The notes beneath the pieces were generated by a model that was not told the DNA's origin, did no database searches, and saw nothing but the letters and a program-made list of their open reading frames with translations. DNA of 64,000 nucleotides from Ignavibacteria bacterium UBA2333 (GTDB lineage Bacteria > Bacteroidota > Ignavibacteria > Kapaibacteriales > Kapaibacteriaceae): NCBI GenBank assembly GCA_002344895.1, contig DDUR01000024.1, positions 124,001-188,000 of the forward strand. The letters are read 5' to 3'. The position numbers were made by a program, and so were the translations under genes. Shown piece by piece: positions 27,808 through 36,594 of the stretch (within the stretch, counting starts at the first letter, position 1; the number at the start of each line of letters is the position of its first letter).

Positions 27808-28774
27808 TGTCGCCGAGGCACTGTCGTTCGACAGGCTCAAAGACGGTCTTGCAAAGACGCGTGATTCTTTTGTCAGCAGACTCAAGAAAGTACTCTTTGC
27901 GGGCCGCAAGATTGATCAGTCTCTTCTCGACGAGATTGAAGAGATCCTTATTACCTCCGATGTCGGCGTCACAACAACGTCGAAGATCATTGGTCGTTTA
28001 CAAGATCGCGTTCGAACGGACAATATTCAGGATGCGTCGCTCATTATCGACGTCCTGAAAGAAGAAATTGCTGCCATGCTTGCTGATTCTCCATCGGCAC
28101 AAAATGATGCAACATTTGCCGTTCCATCAACACCACATGTGATCATGGTCATTGGTGTTAATGGTGTTGGCAAAACAACAACTATTGGGAAACTTGCTCA
28201 TAATTATAAAAAGGCAGGACGGTCAGTTCTTATTGGAGCTGCCGATACCTTCCGTGCAGCAGCCAACGAACAACTAGAAGTATGGGCTGAGCGCGCTGGC
28301 GTTGAGATTGTCCAACAACGGCAAGGAGCGGACCCAGCTGCAGTTGCCTACGACACCGTCAACGCTGCTCTTTCGCGTAGTTCTGATGTTGTGATTATCG
28401 ACACGGCTGGCCGTCTTCACAACAAACAAGGCCTTATGCAGGAGCTCGAGAAGATTGGCCGTGTGATGAAGAAACTCAAGTCTGACGCTCCGAATGATGT
28501 CTACCTAGTTCTCGATGCTACAACCGGACAAAACGCAATTCAGCAGGCCCGCGAGTTCACGAAGGTTGCGCCTATCACGGGAATAATCCTAACGAAGCTT
28601 GATGGGACGGCGAAGGGTGGAGCTGTTATTGCCATCGCTGATGCCCTCGGTATGCCCGTTCGATACATTGGAGTAGGGGAGCGTATTGACGACCTTCAGG
28701 TCTTTGATACGGATGCCTTCGTTGAGGCACTTTTTGAAGATCGTGGTGAAACGCCGGATGGCAGTTCAAACTAA
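27770..28774 (+). CDS. ftsY: signal recognition particle receptor FtsY
   Basis: 334-residue SRP-family GTPase that docks SRP-bound ribosomes at the inner membrane. A short N-terminal region (MGFFDKLKQKIG) with basic amphipathic helices replaces the long acidic A domain of E. coli, as in many Bacteroidota. The four-helix N domain is followed by the G domain with GVNGVGKT at residues 129-136, ADTFRAAANEQL, DTAGRLHNK and TKLDGTAKGG. It overlaps pgsA by 38 bases and the next small gene by 17, so all three are probably translated in a linked way. Confidence 0.97.
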   Translation: MGFFDKLKQKIGSVAEALSFDRLKDGLAKTRDSFVSRLKKVLFAGRKIDQSLLDEIEEILITSDVGVTTTSKIIGRLQDRVRTDNIQDASLIIDVLKEEIAAMLADSPSAQNDATFAVPSTPHVIMVIGVNGVGKTTTIGKLAHNYKKAGRSVLIGAADTFRAAANEQLEVWAERAGVEIVQQRQGADPAAVAYDTVNAALSRSSDVVIIDTAGRLHNKQGLMQELEKIGRVMKKLKSDAPNDVYLVLDATTGQNAIQQAREFTKVAPITGIILTKLDGTAKGGAVIAIADALGMPVRYIGVGERIDDLQVFDTDAFVEALFEDRGETPDGSSN

Positions 28775-29264
28775 CCGAACGTCAAAACTCACAAAACGAT
28801 GGGTGTTTATCATCCTCGTCTTTGCCTCGCTGTTGTATCTCGGCCTTGGCCTCGCGCGTGTCCTCGAAGATGCCAACGCTACCTTTGGTTCGGCTGCACA
28901 GATTGACAACGCATCGTTGTCAACGATGGTTGTTCACCGAAATTCGTGGACGCCACCACGTGACTCTCAACTACGCCCATTCCAGATCCATACGTTTGAG
29001 CGTATCCTTCGTGCGCTCGACACGATCCCTGCAGACACGACAAACGTCATCTGGATTCGACGGAAAACAATGGCCACCTTGCTGAATGAGCATGGGATGA
29101 GTTTAGAGGAATATCGTTGGGTCCGCAGCGAAGTACAGAACATTCTTCAATCAGACTCGGCTGAGTCATCCATATCCGAGCCTACGCTGTCATCACTCTA
29201 TCGATTGCAGAGAGTACTCCGCCGCGAAGAAGATTCTGAGGCACTTCGGGATACTCTTCGGTGA
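28758..29264 (+). CDS. hypothetical single-pass membrane protein
   Basis: 168 residues, not recognised. Basic N-terminus, then one hydrophobic segment (WVFIILVFASLLYLGLGLA) and a soluble, mainly helical charged domain ending in acidic/basic alternation (RLQRVLRREEDSEALRDTLR). The ATG at 28758 lies within the last codons of ftsY (17-base overlap) and the stop overlaps the next GTG (GTGA). Likely anchored in the inner membrane with an extracytoplasmic tail. Position behind ftsY suggests, but does not show, an envelope function. Confidence 0.7.
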   Translation: MAVQTNRTSKLTKRWVFIILVFASLLYLGLGLARVLEDANATFGSAAQIDNASLSTMVVHRNSWTPPRDSQLRPFQIHTFERILRALDTIPADTTNVIWIRRKTMATLLNEHGMSLEEYRWVRSEVQNILQSDSAESSISEPTLSSLYRLQRVLRREEDSEALRDTLR

Positions 29265-29548
29265 TATCGACCGTTTCCAACGTTCTTGTGATCGCTACGG
29301 CAAGTCTAGGACTAACGGCATATGTTTCACATCGGCGATTTGGAGCGTGGTATCATACTCTTTATGCGCTCACTGTTCTATCAATGATTCCTCGGATACT
29401 TCTTTCCCCATCGATGGTCCTTCTGCCGATGATTCTCGGTTTAACGTTACTACCGTTGTATCGCGGTGGCAGTAAAGGTCATGTTTTGTTGGGGATGTGT
29501 TGTTCCGGTGCGGCGGTATTCGATGTTATGGTGTCCGCGCTGACATAA
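29261..29548 (+). CDS. hypothetical small membrane protein
   Basis: 95 residues, not recognised, with three to four hydrophobic stretches (VSNVLVIATASLGLTAYV, YALTVLSMIPRILL, VLLPMILGLTLLPLY, VLLGMCCSGAAVF). The GTG start overlaps the previous stop (GTGA), which is the main support that it is real. The last 23 bases overlap the 3' end of the convergent SixA-like gene. Last gene of the queD operon. Confidence 0.6.
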   Translation: MISTVSNVLVIATASLGLTAYVSHRRFGAWYHTLYALTVLSMIPRILLSPSMVLLPMILGLTLLPLYRGGSKGHVLLGMCCSGAAVFDVMVSALT

Positions 29549-29993
29549 TATTACCTACGGACGCCCACGAGCCCGGCTCAAAACTCTTATACAGCATAGG
29601 ATGTGCTGGTGACAATCGGGCAAGAGCATCAACAACAGTCGGATAGTGAGTAACGGCAATAATCACGTCAACTGCGCCTTCTGCTGCAATGGACATGAGT
29701 CGTTGAACGAGCCGTTCCTCAGTTGTCGAGGTATGCAGATCATCATGGACAATCACGGAATCTGTTCCAAGAGCTTTCGCAATTGCCTGAGCTGTCTCTC
29801 GCGTACGATTGCTTGGTCCACAAAGAATGACAAAACTTCCCGATACATGTTCTACAAGTTCCTTTCCCATTTCCTCAGCACGTTTCCGTCCATCGGGGGT
29901 AAGTACACGTGCGGCATCTGCGAGGTCAGGCCGCGGGGGTTCAGCCCACGAATGTCGGGCAAGAATGACTTCTACTGATTGACGAAACTCCAT
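29526..29993 (-). CDS. SixA-like histidine phosphatase
   Basis: 155-residue member of the histidine phosphatase superfamily. The phosphohistidine motif is LARHSWAE (Arg13, His14), with the second catalytic His in AVTHYPTVV and the phosphate-binding Arg in NRTRETAQ. Size and layout match SixA, which in E. coli dephosphorylates phosphohistidine of the phosphotransferase-linked proteins; other small members act on metabolites. Convergent with the small membrane gene at 29261-29548 (23-base overlap) and divergent from the VOC gene. Confidence 0.82.
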   Translation of the reverse strand: MEFRQSVEVILARHSWAEPPRPDLADAARVLTPDGRKRAEEMGKELVEHVSGSFVILCGPSNRTRETAQAIAKALGTDSVIVHDDLHTSTTEERLVQRLMSIAAEGAVDVIIAVTHYPTVVDALARLSPAHPMLYKSFEPGSWASVGNIMSARTP

Positions 29994-30067
29994 TATACAA
30001 GCTACGTATTGTCGTAATTGCTGTAACCATCACTAGCACATTTTCACACTACGAAGAAATTCGAACC

Positions 30068-30421
30068 ATGTATGCCATCCCTGTCCTTGCATCGCGATCA
30101 CCTCAAACGAGTGTTGCATTTTGGGAGAAGCTCGGTGCTTCCTTTGTGTTTGTAACCGACGATCAACGGTATGGTGGCGTACAATGGAGAGGGTTAGAGT
30201 TTCACTACTATCACACTGATGAAACACTTCTTCTCGAAAACTCTCTGTTTCGTGTAAACGTGGACTCACAGGACATTCTCGATGAACTCTACGATTTCTT
30301 GTTGCATCACAATGTGATCCATCCAAATGGCCACCCTGAAATTAAGCCGTACGGCTACAGAGAGTTCAGTATTCTCGATCCGTTTGGAATCTTGATCACG
30401 TTTGCATTTCGGTTGCCATAG
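30068..30421 (+). CDS. VOC/glyoxalase-bleomycin resistance family protein
   Basis: 117-residue single VOC module. The beta-alpha-beta pattern with VLASRSPQTSVAFWEKLG at the start and KPYGYREFSILDPFGILITF at the end is typical of bleomycin-resistance-like dioxygenase-fold proteins. The short length fits a ligand-sequestering homodimer. The C-terminal strand supplies Glu in REFSILDP. Drug binding is not demonstrated; such proteins can also be enzymes. It stands alone between a divergent phosphatase gene and comEC, 100 bases upstream of the latter. Confidence 0.8.
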   Translation: MYAIPVLASRSPQTSVAFWEKLGASFVFVTDDQRYGGVQWRGLEFHYYHTDETLLLENSLFRVNVDSQDILDELYDFLLHHNVIHPNGHPEIKPYGYREFSILDPFGILITFAFRLP

Positions 30422-30521
30422 AGCAGAGTTCACGTTTCCACCAGCAGCTTTCTGGTCATGTAGTCTAGGTATCGTAGACCCGACTTGTCACATTCTACCG
30501 TGATTTTACCACAACGTCGGT

Positions 30522-32009
30522 ATGGAACGACCGATGTTGCGTTTTGCGGTAGTACTCACGGCTTGCGTTACCCTTGGCTTGCTGTTCGTTGAGCGAGATA
30601 TTCTCGCCGTTACGATTCTACCATGGTTGTCTATCGTGTTTGCTCTGTGTGGAGTTTTCGATGGGCGGCGTGTACGAATCTGGTCAGCTCTACTTTCCGC
30701 ATCCATCATTGTTTGGAATGGTTCGGACACAGTGGCCGTACGAGGGAAGTCGATTCCCGTTGGTGAACACCTTCGTATTGATGGTCAAATCCAGAATATC
30801 TGGCCTGGGAGATACGGAAGTACGATTCTCGTTGACGGTATTCTTGACACTAAACATCTCGTACCATTCCAGGGACGTGTCCTGATCCGATGTAGATCAC
30901 AGTCACTAGGGATTGGTGACCGTGTTATTGTAACCGCAATCAGTGTGCGGGAACATTCTGCATCAACATTCCGACGGTCGCAGGGTGCACTTTGCAGTGT
31001 TCGAGCGGTCACGATGACAGTAAGTCCATCTGAACCTTCGATCCATCAATGGCTCATACAGCGACGAGAAGATGTTCATAATCTCATCAACCGATATCTC
31101 TCTGCTGACACGCGACATATCGCTGTAGCGCTTGTCACAGGTGATTCGCGGAACATTGACACCTCTGAGAGGGACGTTTTTATTCGGAGCGGAACAGCTC
31201 ACATGTTCTCCGTTAGTGGATCACATGTCGCCGTCATCTTTGCCATTGTATTTCTGTTGACGTCTTGGTTGGGCCGGTCGTGGTTACGCGTTGGTATCTG
31301 CGTCAGTATTGTCCTCGCTTTCGTAGTCTTTACAGGGGCATCGGATGCAGCTCTCCGTGCCGGAATCATGGGATCACTCTGGCTCGTTGCACGACGACTT
31401 GAGCGTACAGCAGACGGACTCGATTGTTTGGCAACGGCGATTGTCGTCATGTTGATCATCAACCCTCTATTTGTATTCTCCATCGGCGCAACGTTAAGTG
31501 TCGCTGCCACATCAACTATCATTCTGCTCACAACACGGTGGCAAGCACTCTTTACACGGCTCACACTGCGTCCGAAAAAGTTTCTCACGACGATCCACTC
31601 TTCTATCGCTGTGACACTGGCTGCAACGGCAGGTGTCACCATACCAACAGCGATAACATTTGCCATCGTTGTGCTCCTTTCGCCCCTTAACAACATGATC
31701 GTTGTTCCAATACTCACGTTCGCCATGATTGCCGTTCTAATCGTCATTGGATGTGCTGTCATTGTTCCTCCGTTAGCCAGTATAGCGGCATGGACGGCAG
31801 ACAGCAGTATTCGATTGGCTGTGGAAATTTCGTCGGTTATGGCTGGTACGACTCGCGACCTCAATGATACCTTTGCTCGTATATCTGTGGCTGTGATTCT
31901 GACACTTCTCTCTACATGGCCATTGATGTCAACAACGTGGGCCGGCTTCTCGTTACGCTGTACACTCTGTGTTGCTGGTGTGGTAATCATTACCATGTTT
32001 GCACCATGA
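30522..32009 (+). CDS. comEC: ComEC/Rec2-type DNA uptake channel, lacking the nuclease-like domain
   Basis: 495-residue polytopic membrane protein of the ComEC family, which forms the inner-membrane channel for single-stranded DNA in natural transformation. A short N-terminal hydrophobic region leads into an OB-like extracytoplasmic domain (DUF4131 type, ending about residue 160). The competence domain follows, with the signature ALVTGDSRNIDTSERD and FSVSGSHVAVIFAI, and then repeated hydrophobic segments to the end. The metallo-beta-lactamase-like domain found in long ComEC proteins is absent: the stop overlaps the next gene in ATGA. Short ComEC forms exist in Bacteroidota relatives. Confidence 0.86.
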   Translation: MERPMLRFAVVLTACVTLGLLFVERDILAVTILPWLSIVFALCGVFDGRRVRIWSALLSASIIVWNGSDTVAVRGKSIPVGEHLRIDGQIQNIWPGRYGSTILVDGILDTKHLVPFQGRVLIRCRSQSLGIGDRVIVTAISVREHSASTFRRSQGALCSVRAVTMTVSPSEPSIHQWLIQRREDVHNLINRYLSADTRHIAVALVTGDSRNIDTSERDVFIRSGTAHMFSVSGSHVAVIFAIVFLLTSWLGRSWLRVGICVSIVLAFVVFTGASDAALRAGIMGSLWLVARRLERTADGLDCLATAIVVMLIINPLFVFSIGATLSVAATSTIILLTTRWQALFTRLTLRPKKFLTTIHSSIAVTLAATAGVTIPTAITFAIVVLLSPLNNMIVVPILTFAMIAVLIVIGCAVIVPPLASIAAWTADSSIRLAVEISSVMAGTTRDLNDTFARISVAVILTLLSTWPLMSTTWAGFSLRCTLCVAGVVIITMFAP

Positions 32010-32776
32010 AACGTGAAGAACATCAGGACGAGATTCAGTCAAGGGGCGAAGGGGGCACACAACGCTCACAAGTCCTCCCGGACATTCACGTGGTGCCACT
32101 TGCTGACGAGGTCTTTGCTGGGTTAACGACAACATCGCGACCGACCTGGAGGCGCTCAGACCTTGCTGAGGTTCTCGACGTGTCGCCGACAGTAATTCGT
32201 ACACTACACCAGGTCCATGGAACAACGATCGTTGATGCTGATAATGACGATCTCTTCCGTAATGGTGCTGAACCGGAAGGTGACGCACTTATCACGGAAC
32301 GAGATGATGTGACCTTGGCGGTGAAGGTAGCAGACTGTGCAGGAGTGTTGATTTATGACACCATCACTCGGAGGCGTGCTGCAATCCACAGTGGCTGGCG
32401 GGGAAGTGCAGCAGGGATAGTCACCCTTGTGCTTGACGGGCTGTTTCAGCGCGGATCTCTTGCCGAAAACCTTCGCGTTTCACTCGTACCATCGGCATCA
32501 GCTGAACGATATCCTGTTCGTGAAGATGTGGCACGGTTTTTTCCGCGATGTATAGTCCCCAACACTGCGGTGAAGGATTCGTGGTTGTTTGACAACAAAG
32601 CCGTTCTTGAAGATCAACTTCTTCGGGCCGGAATACGTCATACACACCTCTTCATTGATCCGGCATGTACGATTGCCGACAAATCGTTTCATTCATGGCG
32701 GCGAGATGGGGAACGAGCGGGACGCGGACTCGCGTTTCTTACGGTACGACCATACCGGAGAGATGAAAATCCGTAG
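32006..32776 (+). CDS. pgeF: peptidoglycan editing factor PgeF (YfiH/DUF152, laccase-like)
   Basis: 256-residue protein of the DUF152 family. In E. coli PgeF removes wrongly built muropeptides (L-Ser in place of L-Ala); related proteins act as purine nucleosidases/phosphorylases or polyphenol oxidases. Hallmarks are HQVHGTTIV, KVADCAGVLIYD with the Cys metal/active residue, AAIHSGWRGSAAG and the C-terminal SWRRDGERAGRGLAFL. The ATG overlaps the comEC stop. The first 20 residues are poorly conserved and include a paired GCCCC motif (32041-32056) translated as SRGEGGT. Confidence 0.9.
   Translation: MKREEHQDEIQSRGEGGTQRSQVLPDIHVVPLADEVFAGLTTTSRPTWRRSDLAEVLDVSPTVIRTLHQVHGTTIVDADNDDLFRNGAEPEGDALITERDDVTLAVKVADCAGVLIYDTITRRRAAIHSGWRGSAAGIVTLVLDGLFQRGSLAENLRVSLVPSASAERYPVREDVARFFPRCIVPNTAVKDSWLFDNKAVLEDQLLRAGIRHTHLFIDPACTIADKSFHSWRRDGERAGRGLAFLTVRPYRRDENP
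32041..32056 (-). repeat. paired GCCCC motif, copy in pgeF
   Basis: Units starting nine bases apart, antisense to the gene; read as SRGEGGT in a poorly conserved N-terminus. Confidence 0.7.
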
Positions 32777-32817
32777 GTTTGCAAGACTGTACCACAACAT
32801 GCGACGGTCGCTTGACC

Positions 32818-35800
32818 ATGATGTCGATGAACAGCGCATATGTCGATGAACTTTACTTCGACTACTTGCGCGACCCGGACTCCGTAACGCCTGAATGGCG
32901 TGCGTTTTTCGCCACGTACCGACCGGAAAAGACCAACGGTGACGCTGTCTCAGCGCCACCGCCGGCGCCGTCGTCGCCGGCACGAAGCACAGTAGGGTCA
33001 GAACCAGCTCCTGTGCCAGCGCCACCGACGCCAGCCTCGTCCGTCAATCCGTCGACCATACCGACAGGACAGACACGACTACCGTCGCTGTACCAGGGTG
33101 ATGAGCTCATTCCGCTCTCGTCGATCGGAGGGAAGATCGCCGAGAACATGGAGGCCTCACTACGGGTGCCTACGGCGACATCCTTCCGTGGTGTCCCTGT
33201 TAAGGCTCTTGAGGAAAATCGCCGCATCCTCAACAACTTCCTTTCGCGGAAACGTTTACCCAAACTCTCGTTTACGCACATTCTTGCGTGGGCCATTGTT
33301 CAGGCCGCAGAGAAGTATCCCGCACTGGTAAACACGTATGGCCTTCACGATGGTGTGCCTGTAAAGGTTCGTCGGCATGGCGTTAACCTCGGCATTGCCG
33401 TCGACACGACGCGTAAGGATGGATCCCGTGTATTGTTGGTACCAAGTATCAAACAAGCACAAGATCTTACGTTTGGTGAGTTTGTTGCTGCGTTTGATGC
33501 GCTTATTAGCAAAGCGCGAACAAATAAGCTTACACCTGAAGATTTGACGGGTGCAACGATTACCCTGACAAATCCAGGGGGAATCGGCACGGTAATGTCC
33601 GTACCTCGCCTAATGGAAGGTCAGGGAACGATTATCGCTGCCGGTGCTATTGAGTATCCAGCCGAATTCCAGGCAATGATGCCGGACGTTCTGTCAACAC
33701 TCGCAGTGAGTAAGGTTGTAACGTTAACGTCGACGTACGACCACCGGGTGATTCAGGGAGCAGAATCCGGAGAGTTCCTCAAGTATCTCCATGAGCTGAT
33801 TCTTGGCGATCACCGGTTCTACGATCAGATCTATGCTGCCTACGAGATTCCGTTTGAACCTTTGCGTTGGAGTGTAGAGCGTGGAACGAGTCCGTTCCTG
33901 CCTGCAGACCAGCCGGAGATCATTGACAAGGAAGGCCGTGTTGTTCAGCTGATAAATGCCTATCGCGTTCGCGGTCATCTGAAGGCAGATATTAATCCGC
34001 TGGGACTTGAAGCGTATTACTATCCCGAACTCGACCCTGCTCATTATGGCTTTACCATCTGGGATCTCGACCGTGAGTTTGATACAGGCGGACTCGGAGG
34101 AGTAAAACGAGCTACCTTACGTGACATCATTGACACGCTTCGTGATGTGTACTGTGACCAGATCGGCATTGAGTACATGCATATTCAGGATCCTGACCGC
34201 AAGGATTGGATTCTGCAACGTGTTGAACATTCTCGATTAAAAACAGCACTTTCCGTTGAGCAAAAGGTAGACACCTTCCGCAAACTCGTGAAGGCCGAAC
34301 TTCTTGAAAACTTCCTACACACGAAGTTTCTCGGAGCTAAGCGATTTTCACTTGAAGGTGGCGAAAGTGCCCTGATAATTCTTGACGAAACACTGAACTG
34401 CGCAGCGGAAAGTCAGCTTGCCGGTGCAGTGGTGGGTATGGCCCACCGTGGACGTCTGAACGTCCTCGTTAACATGATTGGCAAACCTCTCGGCAAACTC
34501 TTTAACGAATTTGAAGGTCAACTCGATCCTGAATCTATTCAAGGATCGGGTGACGTGAAGTACCACCTCGGTGCCAAGGGCACGTACCGGGCGGCTACGG
34601 GTAAGGAACTTCATCTTGTTCTTGCACCAAATCCCAGCCACCTTGAAGCGGTGAATCCTGTCGTTGAAGGTATTGCACGTGCACTTGAAGATGAAGTAGG
34701 CGATGACACACATACACGTGTGATGCCTGTGCTTATCCATGGCGACGCTGCCTTTGCCGGGCAGGGTGTTGTTATGGAAACGCTGAACATGGCTCGCCTT
34801 AGCGGCTACAAAACAGGCGGTACCGTACACATCGTTATCAACAACCAGATTGGTTTTACCACATCGCCGGAAGACTCGCGGTCAACGCATTATGCAACGG
34901 CTGTGGCTAAGATGTTGGGTGTACCTCTGTTACATGTAAACGGTGATGATCCTGAGGCATGCCGGGCAGCTGCGCAGTTTGCCTATGCCTATCGAGAGCA
35001 GTTTAGTGATGATGTTGTGATTGACATGTACTGCTATCGTAAGTACGGTCACAACGAACAGGACGATCCGACGGCTACACAACCACTTCTGTACAAGCGT
35101 ATCAAAAACATGGTACCGGTGCGGAAGCAATACGGAACACGTCTTGTCAACGAAAAGGTGATCACGCCTGAAGGCCTTCAAGGTATCGTCGAAGAGGAGT
35201 TAAAGGTACTTGAGGCAGCATATGATGCTCGTTCTACGGGTGTTGGCACTGCTCTTCCTCCAAAAATAGATTACAACATCTTTTCGGATGTAAAAACGTC
35301 GGTTTCGAGAGAAATCCTTGACGGCATTGTCGACGTTATCTGCTCGGTGCCCGATGGTTTTGCAATTCATGCAAAAGTGAAATCGGAAGTTGATAAGCGT
35401 CGTCAGCAATACGCCGACGGAATCGTACAGTGGGGAATGGCGGAGGCTCTCGCCTTTGGTTCGTTACTCATTGAAGATCATCCGGTTCGAGTATCGGGTC
35501 AGGACAGCGGACGTGGTACATTTAATCACCGTCAGGCAGTTCAAAGTGACATCACGACCGACGCAAAACTCGTTCCACTGAACAGGTTGCCAAACTCACC
35601 TCGTCGTCTTCACATCTACGATTCGCCCTTGAGTGAGTATGCCGTACTCGGTTTTGAGTATGGATACAGTACGATTGCAAAAAATGGAATCACCATCTGG
35701 GAAGCTCAGTTTGGCGACTTCACAAATGGTGCTCAGATTGTCATCGACCAGTTCATTTCGTCAGCCGAAGAAAAGTGGGGTCAACGTTCTAACGTTACCC

Positions 35801-36453
35801 TGCTCCTACCACACGGATACGACGGACAAGGACCAGAACACTCGAGTGCACGGTTGGAGCGTTTCCTGCAGCTCGCAGCGCAGGACAACATGTTTGTCTG
35901 CAACTTCACGTCGCCGGCGAACTACTTCCACGCCCTTCGTCGTCAAGTAAAATCCGAATGGCGCAAACCTCTCGTCATCATGTCGCCGAAGGGTTATCTC
36001 CGGATATTCTCATCGACCATCGATGAACTCGTTAACGGTTCATACCGTGAAATCCTGGACGATACGACGATCGCTGATCCATCGACGGTTCAGCGTGTGA
36101 TCATCACTACGGGTAAGGTGCACAACGAACTTGTTAAAAAGCGGACGGATCTCGGAATTACAACTGTTGCTCTCGTACGCCTTGAACAAATCGCACCATT
36201 CGATGTTGACGGTATGCGCAGCATTTTGTCGCGATATCCTCAGGCCTCAGAGATTATCTGGTGTCAAGAGGAGCCGCGTAACATGGGCGCGTGGTTCTAT
36301 GTTCAGGAATACCTCAACGATCTGTTACGTATCGGACAAAAGTTGCACTACGTGGGACGTCCTCCTGCTGCAAGTCCAGCAACAGGATCAGGCAAGGTAC
36401 ATGAACGCGAACAAGATCAGCTTTTAAGTGAAGCTTTCGCCGTGCTGCGATAG
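32818..36453 (+). CDS. kgd: fused E2-E1 2-oxoglutarate dehydrogenase/decarboxylase (KGD type)
   Basis: TCA-cycle enzyme turning 2-oxoglutarate into succinyl-CoA (with partners) or succinic semialdehyde-type products. About 1211 residues: an N-terminal OGDH helix (YVDELYFDYLRDP), a Pro/Ala-rich linker (about residues 40-95), an E2 succinyltransferase catalytic domain without any lipoyl domain (DHRVIQGAESGEFL, His309), then a full E1 with MAHRGRLNVL (His543) and the TPP site near GDAAFAGQG (residue 642). This order and length match actinobacterial KGD. Start uncertain: ATGs at 32818, 32821 and 32827 are all possible and no strong Shine-Dalgarno is visible. A terminator follows at 36498. Confidence 0.93.
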   Translation: MMSMNSAYVDELYFDYLRDPDSVTPEWRAFFATYRPEKTNGDAVSAPPPAPSSPARSTVGSEPAPVPAPPTPASSVNPSTIPTGQTRLPSLYQGDELIPLSSIGGKIAENMEASLRVPTATSFRGVPVKALEENRRILNNFLSRKRLPKLSFTHILAWAIVQAAEKYPALVNTYGLHDGVPVKVRRHGVNLGIAVDTTRKDGSRVLLVPSIKQAQDLTFGEFVAAFDALISKARTNKLTPEDLTGATITLTNPGGIGTVMSVPRLMEGQGTIIAAGAIEYPAEFQAMMPDVLSTLAVSKVVTLTSTYDHRVIQGAESGEFLKYLHELILGDHRFYDQIYAAYEIPFEPLRWSVERGTSPFLPADQPEIIDKEGRVVQLINAYRVRGHLKADINPLGLEAYYYPELDPAHYGFTIWDLDREFDTGGLGGVKRATLRDIIDTLRDVYCDQIGIEYMHIQDPDRKDWILQRVEHSRLKTALSVEQKVDTFRKLVKAELLENFLHTKFLGAKRFSLEGGESALIILDETLNCAAESQLAGAVVGMAHRGRLNVLVNMIGKPLGKLFNEFEGQLDPESIQGSGDVKYHLGAKGTYRAATGKELHLVLAPNPSHLEAVNPVVEGIARALEDEVGDDTHTRVMPVLIHGDAAFAGQGVVMETLNMARLSGYKTGGTVHIVINNQIGFTTSPEDSRSTHYATAVAKMLGVPLLHVNGDDPEACRAAAQFAYAYREQFSDDVVIDMYCYRKYGHNEQDDPTATQPLLYKRIKNMVPVRKQYGTRLVNEKVITPEGLQGIVEEELKVLEAAYDARSTGVGTALPPKIDYNIFSDVKTSVSREILDGIVDVICSVPDGFAIHAKVKSEVDKRRQQYADGIVQWGMAEALAFGSLLIEDHPVRVSGQDSGRGTFNHRQAVQSDITTDAKLVPLNRLPNSPRRLHIYDSPLSEYAVLGFEYGYSTIAKNGITIWEAQFGDFTNGAQIVIDQFISSAEEKWGQRSNVTLLLPHGYDGQGPEHSSARLERFLQLAAQDNMFVCNFTSPANYFHALRRQVKSEWRKPLVIMSPKGYLRIFSSTIDELVNGSYREILDDTTIADPSTVQRVIITTGKVHNELVKKRTDLGITTVALVRLEQIAPFDVDGMRSILSRYPQASEIIWCQEEPRNMGAWFYVQEYLNDLLRIGQKLHYVGRPPAASPATGSGKVHEREQDQLLSEAFAVLR

Positions 36454-36497
36454 GACTCAGCGCGACGACGAAACACAGCTACTCGATACAGAAACAG

Positions 36498-36521
36498 AAA
36501 AGGCGCTACATGGCGCCTTTT
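36498..36521. terminator. bidirectional intrinsic terminator
   Basis: Stem AAAAGGCGC / GCGCCTTTT with a 6-base loop lies between the convergent kgd and secreted-unknown genes. The A-rich 5' arm and T-rich 3' arm let it work for both strands. Confidence 0.8.
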
Positions 36522-36594
36522 CTCGTTATATACTCTGTCGACTCAGCGTCCTGACGGACGGAACGGACACGTTCACTGTGCCGAATCGATCGTG

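Noticed and set aside
31199..32023. 274-codon minus-strand frame inside comEC
   Set aside because: Mirror of a hydrophobic gene; Thr/Arg-rich nonsense composition without motif.
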